From contig JAFZJK010000018.1 in the NCBI GenBank assembly GCA_017553965.1, positions 1 through 11,361 on the forward strand: a DNA stretch of 11,361 nucleotides. Reading direction: 5' to 3'. The position numbers and the translations under genes were made by a program. The notes beneath the pieces were generated by a model. The model did no database searches and had not been told where the DNA came from. It worked only from the letters and a program-made list of their open reading frames with translations. The stretch comes from Lachnospiraceae bacterium. GTDB taxonomy: Bacteria > Bacillota_A > Clostridia > Lachnospirales > Lachnospiraceae. Numbering within the stretch: position 1 is the first letter of the stretch; each line of letters begins with the position of its first letter. Below, one piece after another: positions 6,153-11,361 of the stretch.

Positions 6153-7331
6153 CTATTCTATAATACTCTTTAACCTTTCCATACATTCTGCGATCACAGT
6201 TCTGGGCGCTGCCACATTTATCCTCTGGAACCCTTCTCCTGTTGTACCGAATATCTCTCCACTGTCCAGCCATAGCTTTGCAACATAGGTTATCCTTCTA
6301 TCAAGTTCTTTAGGGCTTATACCGGTTTTTCTAAAGTCAAGCCATAGCAGATAAGTCCCCTCGCTCTTTATAAGCTCTACACCCTTCAGATACTTCTCTG
6401 TATATTCTCTTACATACCTTACATTATCTTTAACATATCCGAGCATTGCATTATACCATTCATCGCCTTTTACGTATGCCGCTTTTGCAGCTGTGATGCC
6501 CAGAGTCCCAAGCTGGCTGATACCTGCCGTATCGACCTGTTTCTTAAATTTTTTCCTTAAATCCCTGTTTGGTATAAAGATATTGGAAAGAAGCATGCCT
6601 GCCAGGTTAAAGGTTTTGCTCGGTGAAGTACATATTATCGAAATATCCTCAAATTCCTTTTTTACCAAAGCAAAAACAGTATGCCTGCCTTCGAGGATGA
6701 TGTCATTATGTATCTCATCGGCTATGACCGTAACTCCGTATTTAACACATATATCCCCTAATCTTGTCAGTTCTTCCAATGTAAATACTCTTCCGGTAGG
6801 ATTATGCGGATTACACAGTATAAAGAGTTTTATGTCATTTTCCCTGATCTTTCTTTCAAAGTCCTCAAAATCTATATGGTACCTGTTATCATCTCCGAGA
6901 TATAGGTCGCTGCTTATTATCCTTCTTCCGTTATCCTCTATGACCTCAGAAAAAGGATAGTATACAGGCTGCTGTATAAGCACCGGATCACCCGGCTCGG
7001 TATATGCCTTTACGCCCATGGCCAGTGCAAAAACAACACCCGGAGTCTTAACCAGCCACTCACGTTTTACGGTCCAGTCATGATGTCTTTCCATCCAGCC
7101 GGCTACTGCGTTAAAATATTCGTCCAAGGTCTCGGTGTAACCGAATATTGCATGCCTTGTACGCTCTATAACCGCATCCTCCACATAAGAAGATGTTTTA
7201 AAATCCATATCCGCTACCCATAACGGAAGAACATCCTCCGGCTTTCCTCTCCTTAATGCAAAATCGTACTTTAGCGATTCCGTTCCCCGACGGTCTATCA
7301 CTCTATCAAAATCCAGATTTCTTTCAGGCAT
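6153..7331 (-). CDS. MalY/PatB-family PLP-dependent C-S lyase (cystathionine beta-lyase)
   Basis: Fold type I PLP enzyme of 392 residues, in the PatB/MalY group of aminotransferase-like C-S lyases. Visible are PLWVADMDF (36-44), NPHNPTGR (174-181), the cofactor-contacting ADEIH (204-208) and the PLP lysine K239 in SPSKTFNLAG. Members cleave cystathionine to homocysteine, pyruvate and ammonia, and often L-cysteine as well. I chose ATG at 7331 because AAAGGA lies nine bases upstream; a TTG six codons earlier overlaps that RBS. It follows the gamma-synthase-type gene by 23 bases, which supports the beta-lyase role as the second transsulfuration step. A cysteine desulfhydrase activity is the main alternative. 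Confidence 0.9.
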   Translation of the reverse strand: MPERNLDFDRVIDRRGTESLKYDFALRRGKPEDVLPLWVADMDFKTSSYVEDAVIERTRHAIFGYTETLDEYFNAVAGWMERHHDWTVKREWLVKTPGVVFALAMGVKAYTEPGDPVLIQQPVYYPFSEVIEDNGRRIISSDLYLGDDNRYHIDFEDFERKIRENDIKLFILCNPHNPTGRVFTLEELTRLGDICVKYGVTVIADEIHNDIILEGRHTVFALVKKEFEDISIICTSPSKTFNLAGMLLSNIFIPNRDLRKKFKKQVDTAGISQLGTLGITAAKAAYVKGDEWYNAMLGYVKDNVRYVREYTEKYLKGVELIKSEGTYLLWLDFRKTGISPKELDRRITYVAKLWLDSGEIFGTTGEGFQRINVAAPRTVIAECMERLKSIIE

Positions 7332-7354
7332 TGTATCATTTCCTTTCAAAAAGA

Positions 7355-8506
7355 TCAGTCATTATAGTTTAACACATTTTTTAATTCTGCTTTTAAATCC
7401 TCTATATCCTCTATCCCTACCGACAGCCTTAATGTAGTCGGTGTGATCCCGTTTTTTAACCTGGTCTCCTCAGGCACATCGGCATGAGTCTGTGTGGTCG
7501 GATATGTGATAAGCGTTTCAACTCCTCCGAGACTCTCAGCATATTTTATCATCCTTACATTTTCCAAGATCTTTAGGGCATGCTCCTTTGTATCAACCTT
7601 AAAGGTTATCATGGAACCGAACCCTCTTGATTGTTTTTTCATTATCTCATGTCCGGGATGCTCCGGAAGCCCCGGATACAGGACTTTGGTCACATTTTTC
7701 TGACTCTTAAGCCACGTAGCAAGACCCAGTGCGTTCTTTTCAGCTCTTTCCATCCTTAACCCAAGTGTTTTGATACCTCTTAAGATAAGCCAGCTGTCAA
7801 AAGGTGATAATCCAGCCCCTGTAGTTTTTATAAGAAACCTTAATCTGTCTCTTATGTCCTCTCTGTTCGTAACAATAAAGCCGGCAAGGGTATCGTTGTG
7901 TCCACCCAAAAATTTGGTTCCGCTGTGGATAACAATATCTGCTCCCAGGCTTAACGGATTCTGGAAATACGGGGAAAGAAACGTGTTATCCACTATCAGT
8001 AACAGGTTGTGTGCTTTGGCGGCCTTGGCGATCTCCTTTATATCGGATACATTCATCATCGGGTTTGTCGGTGTTTCCAGGTATATCGCCTTTGTATTCT
8101 CCTTTATCTTACTTTCCACATCCTCTATGGAACAATCAATATAAGTCAGTTCATATCCGTTTTTCCTTGATACATTATCGAATAATCTGATACTTCCCCC
8201 ATAAAGATCTGCCTCGGTTATAATATGGTCTCCCGGTGAAAAAAGCTCAAATAAAAGGCTTATAGCCGCCATCCCGGAACTGAGTGCAAATGCGTCTATT
8301 CCGCCTTCAAGCTCGGCCACTACCTTTTCAACCTGTGCTCTTGTAGGGTTCTGCAGCCTGCTGTAATCATACCCCGTACTTTTTCCTACTCCGGGGTGTG
8401 CGTAAGTAGCAGTCTGAAATATTGGGAAGCTTATTGCTCCAAAATGTTCTGTCTTTCCTTCATCCTCTTCGAGGTGAAGACATCGTGTATTTATTCCTCT
8501 TGACAT
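7355..8506 (-). CDS. Cys/Met metabolism PLP enzyme, probable cystathionine gamma-synthase
   Basis: Member (383 aa) of the Cys/Met gamma-family of PLP enzymes. YDYSRLQNPT (46-55), SSGMAAI (76-82), ETPTNP (144-149), DNTF (173-176) and the PLP lysine K198 in SGTKFLGGH are all present. The family covers gamma-synthase, beta-lyase, gamma-lyase and O-acetylhomoserine thiolyase, which sequence alone separates poorly. The adjacent PatB-type lyase supplies the beta-lyase step, so I favour gamma-synthase (cysteine plus an activated homoserine to cystathionine). It is the first gene of this operon, behind leader ORF B and an attenuator. The clearly longer sulfhydrylase at 9892 is a different subfamily. 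Confidence 0.85.
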   Translation of the reverse strand: MSRGINTRCLHLEEDEGKTEHFGAISFPIFQTATYAHPGVGKSTGYDYSRLQNPTRAQVEKVVAELEGGIDAFALSSGMAAISLLFELFSPGDHIITEADLYGGSIRLFDNVSRKNGYELTYIDCSIEDVESKIKENTKAIYLETPTNPMMNVSDIKEIAKAAKAHNLLLIVDNTFLSPYFQNPLSLGADIVIHSGTKFLGGHNDTLAGFIVTNREDIRDRLRFLIKTTGAGLSPFDSWLILRGIKTLGLRMERAEKNALGLATWLKSQKNVTKVLYPGLPEHPGHEIMKKQSRGFGSMITFKVDTKEHALKILENVRMIKYAESLGGVETLITYPTTQTHADVPEETRLKNGITPTTLRLSVGIEDIEDLKAELKNVLNYND

Positions 8507-8547
8507 TAATATTATTCCTTTCTACCAATCATCTTATAAAAAGGCAT

Positions 8548-8578
8548 AAAAAAACCGGGAACAGTTTTTGTTCCCGGT
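8548..8578 (-). terminator. Intrinsic terminator (attenuator) before the transsulfuration operon
   Basis: A perfect nine-base stem in RNA, ACCGGGAAC (8570-8578) with GTTCCCGGT (8554-8562), a seven-base loop and a U run at 8548-8554. It sits between the stop of leader ORF B and the first operon gene, 41 bases before its ATG. Confidence 0.9.
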
Positions 8579-8664
8579 GAAGTGACCTAATATGGTTTAT
8601 GATCGCACCAAAAGACTATCGAATGTCTCTGCCAATTCAGGCCGGGAATAGTTAAACATTCGAT
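8571..8664 (-). promoter_or_regulatory. Candidate attenuator: hairpin and antiterminator in leader B
   Basis: Two alternatives to the terminator are visible. First, ATCGAATGT (8618-8626) and ACATTCGAT (8656-8664) form a nine-base inverted repeat inside leader ORF B. Second, RNA TTCCCGG-CC-TGAA (8636-8648), in the loop of that repeat, pairs with TTCACCGGGAA (8571-8581), giving 11 pairs with a two-base bulge and covering most of the terminator 5' arm. A ribosome paused at Met12 would mask the first hairpin and leave the antiterminator strand free. Confidence 0.65.
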
Positions 8665-8704
8665 TATACATGACACTGTTATAATTTGATGCGAATTTTA
8701 TCAT
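8597..8704 (-). CDS. Leader peptide ORF B (35 aa) before the transsulfuration operon
   Basis: ATG at 8704 lies seven bases after AGAGGA (8712-8717); the ORF ends with TAA at 8597. Residues 11-20 read VMYNRMFNYS and 21-30 RPELAETFDS. It matches leader A at V-M-x-x-R-M-aromatic, S-R-x-E, T-F-D and V-R, yet it has no cysteine: the Cys-Cys of A is Tyr-Asn. Met12 and Met16 flank the position, so methionine is a possible signal. No convincing promoter is visible between the preceding cysK stop and this ORF, and no terminator separates them, so transcripts may enter from cysK copy 1. Confidence 0.75.
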   Translation of the reverse strand: MIKFASNYNSVMYNRMFNYSRPELAETFDSLLVRS

Positions 8705-8745
8705 GATCTTGTCCTCTTTTAATCTGATATACTTTTAGTTATCAA

Positions 8746-9678
8746 TTATTCTGTAAATAACGCGGTTGAATAGTATCTGTCTCCGCTGTCAGGAAGAAGT
8801 GCTACTATGACTTTACCTGCATTCTCAGGTTTCTTTGCATATTCAAGAGCTGCGTAAAGGGAAGCACCTGAAGAAATACCTACAGAGATACCCTCTTTCT
8901 TTGCTAAATACTTAGCTGTCTCAAATGCCTTCTCGTTAGGAGCCTTGAATACTTCATCATATACTTTTGTGTTAAGGACGTCAGGAACAAATCCGGCACC
9001 GATACCCTGGATCTTGTGTGCACCGGCTTTACCTTCGGAAAGTACCGGGGATGTTTCAGGCTCTACTGCTATAACCTTTACATTAGCATTCTGCTCTTTT
9101 AAATATTCGCCTGTACCTGTTATGGTTCCACCTGTACCGACACCGGCGATAAACAGATCAACTTTTCCGTCTGTATCCTTCCAGATCTCGGGACCTGTGG
9201 TTGCCTTATGTACTGCAGGGTTTGCAGGGTTAACGAACTGTCCGGGGATAAATGAATTAGGGATCTCATTTGCAAGCTCTTCAGCCTTTGCGATAGCGCC
9301 CTTCATACCCTTTGCACCTTCGGTGAGGACGATCTCTGCACCGTAAGCCTTAAGTATATTTCTTCTCTCAACACTCATGGTCTCAGGCATGGTAAGTATA
9401 GCCCTGTATCCCTTTGCAGCTGCGATAGCTGCAAGTCCGATACCTGTATTACCTGATGTGGGCTCTATGATGACTGAGCCTTCCTTTAAAAGTCCCTTTG
9501 CCTCAGCGTCCTCGATCATAGCCTTTGCGATGCGATCCTTAACGCTTCCTGCGGGATTGAAATATTCGAGCTTTACAAGCACTGTTGCCTTAAGTCCGAG
9601 ATCCTTTTCAATATTTACCACCTCAACAAGGGGGGTATTTCCGATAAGTCCAAGTGTTCCTTTGTAAATATTAGCCAT
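8746..9678 (-). CDS. cysK: Cysteine synthase (O-acetylserine sulfhydrylase), copy 1
   Basis: CysK of 310 residues, forming cysteine from O-acetylserine and sulfide with PLP. It carries IGNTPL, the PLP lysine K47 in [14 protein letters not shown] (72-79), [19 protein letters not shown] and the C-terminal [10 protein letters not shown]. These match the classical CysK pattern more closely than copy 2 does. I chose ATG at 9678, eight bases after GGAGG; a TTG five codons upstream falls within the RBS. It has its own promoter and a plain 5' UTR without a leader ORF or terminator, so it may be the constitutive isozyme while copy 2 is induced with the transporter. Confidence 0.95.
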   Translation of the reverse strand: MANIYKGTLGLIGNTPLVEVVNIEKDLGLKATVLVKLEYFNPAGSVKDRIAKAMIEDAEAKGLLKEGSVIIEPTSGNTGIGLAAIAAAKGYRAILTMPETMSVERRNILKAYGAEIVLTEGAKGMKGAIAKAEELANEIPNSFIPGQFVNPANPAVHKATTGPEIWKDTDGKVDLFIAGVGTGGTITGTGEYLKEQNANVKVIAVEPETSPVLSEGKAGAHKIQGIGAGFVPDVLNTKVYDEVFKAPNEKAFETAKYLAKKEGISVGISSGASLYAALEYAKKPENAGKVIVALLPDSGDRYYSTALFTE

Positions 9679-9746
9679 AGTATCTTCCTCCAAATAACTT
9701 TTTATATTCTTTTTGATTATGTCTTTTTTATGCCATATGCACTTGT

Positions 9747-9775
9747 ATTATATATAACTTGGTTTTCTTAGTCAA
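9747..9775 (-). promoter_or_regulatory. Sigma-A promoter of cysK copy 1
   Basis: TTGACT (9770-9775), a 17-base spacer and TATAAT (9747-9752) on the minus strand. Transcription should begin near 9740, leaving about 60 AT-rich bases before the ATG at 9678, with no attenuator visible. Confidence 0.8.
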
Positions 9776-9815
9776 TTCTATTTTCTATTATAAAACCGAT
9801 CATATTTTAACATTA

Positions 9816-9887
9816 CTCCATCACTCCGTGATGGAGCCGCATCATAAGGAATCTTCCCACTGCTCCGCAGCGGGCCCCTCCTTACGA
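9816..9887 (-). other. Structured 3' UTR of the sulfhydrylase gene: nested and tandem hairpins
   Basis: Beginning four bases after the stop codon, the RNA can form an outer stem TCGTAAGGA (9879-9887) with TCCTTATGA (9842-9850), enclosing CCCGCTGC-GGA-GCAGTGGG (9856-9874). A second hairpin, CTCCATCAC-GGA-GTGATGGAG (9816-9836), follows. Imperfections in the first structure are G-U pairs only in the minus-strand RNA, which suggests it acts as RNA on this strand. Both tips carry the same GGA triloop. Neither hairpin is followed by a U run, so it is not a standard intrinsic terminator; it may protect the 3' end or be a dispersed palindromic repeat. Confidence 0.6.
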
Positions 9888-9891
9888 TATA

Positions 9892-11172
9892 TTAAACTGC
9901 AGCAAATCCTTTCTCAAGGTCAGCGATGATGTCGTCGATATGCTCTGTACCGATCGAAAGTCTGATGGTGCTCTGATTGATGCCCTGATCTAAGAGTTCT
10001 TCCTCTGAAAGCTGTGAATGTGTTGTGGTAGCGGGATGGATAACCAGACTCTTAACATCTGCTACGTTCGCAAGCAGTGAGAAGATCTCAAGATTATCTA
10101 TAAACTTCCAAGCCTCTTCCTTTCCGCCCTTGATATCAAATGTAAATATTGAGCCACCGCCGTTAGGGAAGTACTTCTTGTAAAGCTCATGATCGGGATG
10201 ATCCGGAAGGGAAGGATGATTAACCTTAGCTACCTTGGGATGGTTCTTTAAGAACTCGATTACTTTCTTTGTATTCTCTGCATGTCTGTCAAGTCTGAGT
10301 GACAATGTCTCAATACCCTGAAGAAGAAGAAATGCATTGAAAGGAGAAATGGTAGCACCTGTATCACGGAGAAGTATGGCTCTGATAAATGTAACGAATG
10401 CTGCAGGTCCAACCACATCATAGAAAGATACGCCATGATAGCTGGGATTGGGAGCTGCGATATTCGGATATTTGCCGCTTGCCTTCCAGTTGAACTTACC
10501 GGACTCAACGATTATACCGCCAAGTGTGGTTCCGTGGCCACCTATGAACTTTGTAGCCGAATGAACTACGATGTCTGCGCCATGCTCAAAAGCCCTGAAA
10601 AGATAAGGTGTTCCAAATGTGTTATCTACTACTACGGGAAGTCCGTACTTATGAGCAATTTCTGCTATAGCGTCTACATTCGGGATATCACTGTTGGGAT
10701 TTCCCAAAGTTTCAAGGTAGATGGCTCTGGTATTATCCTTTATAGCTGCCTCAACTTCTGCGAGGTTATGTGCATCAACAAATGTTGTCTCAATTCCGTA
10801 CTGGGGAAGTGTGTGTGATAAGAGATTGTAGCTGCCACCGTAGATGGTCTTCTGTGCTACGATATGTCCGCCGTTGGCTGCAAGTGCTTCTATTGTATAT
10901 GTGATAGCTGCTGCGCCGGATGCAAGTGCAAGTGCTGCAGATCCGCCTTCGAGGGCTGCTATTCTCTTCTCTAACACGTCCTGTGTGGTATTGGTAAGTC
11001 TTCCGTAGATGTTACCTGCATCTGCAAGTCCGAATCTATCTGCAGCATGCTTACTGTTATGGAATACATAAGAGGTTGTCTGATAGATCGGTACTGCTCT
11101 TGAATCTGTAGCAGGGTCTGCCTGTTCCTGTCCAACGTGTAACTGTAATGTTTCGAATTTATAATTGCTCAT
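9892..11172 (-). CDS. metY: O-acetylhomoserine sulfhydrylase (aminocarboxypropyltransferase)
   Basis: PLP enzyme of 426 residues, the length of O-acetyl-L-homoserine sulfhydrylases rather than the shorter gamma-synthases. Motifs include NIYGRLTNTT (54-63), LALASGAAAI (81-90), ETLGNPNSD (154-162), DNTFGTPYL (183-191) and the PLP lysine K208 in SATKFIGGHG. The insertion around 225-260 with PSYHGVSFYD is typical of this subfamily. It makes homocysteine directly from O-acetylhomoserine and sulfide, bypassing cystathionine. AAAAGGAG lies nine bases before the ATG at 11172. A terminator and a partial leader ORF upstream suggest attenuation control as for the neighbouring operons. Confidence 0.94.
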   Translation of the reverse strand: MSNYKFETLQLHVGQEQADPATDSRAVPIYQTTSYVFHNSKHAADRFGLADAGNIYGRLTNTTQDVLEKRIAALEGGSAALALASGAAAITYTIEALAANGGHIVAQKTIYGGSYNLLSHTLPQYGIETTFVDAHNLAEVEAAIKDNTRAIYLETLGNPNSDIPNVDAIAEIAHKYGLPVVVDNTFGTPYLFRAFEHGADIVVHSATKFIGGHGTTLGGIIVESGKFNWKASGKYPNIAAPNPSYHGVSFYDVVGPAAFVTFIRAILLRDTGATISPFNAFLLLQGIETLSLRLDRHAENTKKVIEFLKNHPKVAKVNHPSLPDHPDHELYKKYFPNGGGSIFTFDIKGGKEEAWKFIDNLEIFSLLANVADVKSLVIHPATTTHSQLSEEELLDQGINQSTIRLSIGTEHIDDIIADLEKGFAAV

Positions 11173-11256
11173 AATGTTTATCTCCTTTTAATTAGTGGTA
11201 TTTGTATTATTTGTTTTTGTCTGTTTTGATGTTCCGATCTCTTTGCGGTTTGCAAT

Positions 11257-11287
11257 AAAAACGCCCGAGGCATAACCGCTCCCGGGC
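11257..11287 (-). terminator. Intrinsic terminator (attenuator) before metY
   Basis: In the RNA, GCCCGGGAGC (11278-11287) pairs with GCCTCGGGC (11263-11271) with one bulged A and a G-U pair around a six-base loop, followed by a U run (11257-11261). It lies 85 bases upstream of the metY ATG and downstream of a leader ORF, repeating the arrangement seen before metN and the transsulfuration operon. Confidence 0.85.
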
Positions 11288-11314
11288 AAATGGCTTGAAA
11301 ATGTTTTTATGAGG

Positions 11315-11361
11315 TCAACATCGTTCAGTTATGAGGCGCATGAAGTTTCCATCGAACGCCC
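11315..11361 (-). CDS. Leader peptide ORF D, C-terminal part only (cut by window edge)
   Basis: The minus-strand frame reading AFDGNFMRLITERC then TGA (11315-11317) aligns with the ends of leader A (TFDDRSVRLKTRM) and leader B (TFDSLLVRS) at F-D-x4-(V/M)-R. The underlying bases GCGTTCGATGG resemble the ACATTCGAT arm of the hairpins in A and B. The start, RBS and promoter are outside the window. The call rests on this alignment and on the terminator that follows, so it is less certain than the others. Confidence 0.5.
   Translation of the reverse strand, partial: AFDGNFMRLITERC

Noticed and set aside
8520..8704. SAM (S-box) riboswitch or T-box leader upstream of the sulfur operons
   Set aside because: None of the core SAM-I sequence, T-box GGTGG-type antiterminator or specifier-loop pattern could be recognised in any of the leaders; the terminators are explained by the leader ORFs and their own complementary strands.
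8705..8745. TGATA-N10-TATCA inverted pair resembling a CmbR-type CYS box
   Set aside because: The spacing differs by one base from the box I recall, the third half-site is missing, and AT-rich sequence gives such pairs by chance.
8705..8765. A separate promoter for leader B
   Set aside because: TATATC and TTGATA-like boxes exist but none has acceptable spacing (8, 16 with a poor -10, or 20 bases); entry from cysK copy 1 is at least as likely.
1..11361. Mobile elements, CRISPR arrays, tRNA or rRNA genes
   Set aside because: No transposase, terminal inverted repeats, regularly spaced repeats or RNA gene signatures were seen.

Overview
The window looks like a chromosomal segment of a low-GC Gram-positive anaerobe, most likely a clostridial Bacillota of the Lachnospiraceae type. 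The evidence is strong AGGAGG-type ribosome binding sites, a lipoprotein-type solute-binding protein, consensus sigma-A promoters and protein sequences typical of that group; the family-level placement is inference. Every gene is on the minus strand, and almost all of them serve cysteine and methionine metabolism.

Read in the direction of transcription, from high to low coordinates: (1) a partial leader ORF and an intrinsic terminator (11257-11361) precede an O-acetylhomoserine sulfhydrylase (9892-11172). (2) A structured 3' region and a promoter without a leader precede cysteine synthase cysK copy 1 (8746-9678). (3) A leader ORF (8597-8704) and terminator precede a two-gene transsulfuration operon, a cystathionine gamma-synthase-type enzyme (7355-8506) and a MalY/PatB-type C-S lyase (6153-7331). 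(4) A promoter, a Cys-rich leader ORF (5926-6036) and a terminator precede a seven-gene operon: metN, metI, metQ, a GNAT acetyltransferase, a stand-alone C-terminal GST-like domain, a full glutathionyl-hydroquinone-reductase-like protein, and cysK copy 2 (253-1203). (5) A second copy of the same promoter module and a further leader ORF (29-151) face a gene beyond the left edge.

Together the enzymes make cysteine from O-acetylserine and sulfide (two CysK), pass its sulfur to homocysteine (gamma-synthase plus beta-lyase), make homocysteine directly from sulfide (OAH sulfhydrylase), and import methionine or a related sulfur amino acid (MetNIQ).

The most notable result is a family of short leader ORFs not seen by standard gene calling. 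Two complete copies share a pattern of R-M-(Y/F), S-R-x-E and T-F-D; a third shares C-R-M-Y; a fourth is cut by the right edge but shares F-D-x4-M-R. In the three cases where the downstream sequence is visible, the ORF is followed by a strong intrinsic terminator and then by a sulfur gene. In two of these, part of the leader ORF is complementary to the 5' arm of the terminator and can form an antiterminator. In two copies an inverted repeat inside the ORF brackets the antiterminator strand, and Cys or Met codons lie just before it. This is the architecture of ribosome-mediated transcription attenuation. No SAM riboswitch or T-box was recognised in the window, although these often control such genes in Bacillota. 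I do not recognise this leader family as a named one; whether it is undescribed needs a database search.
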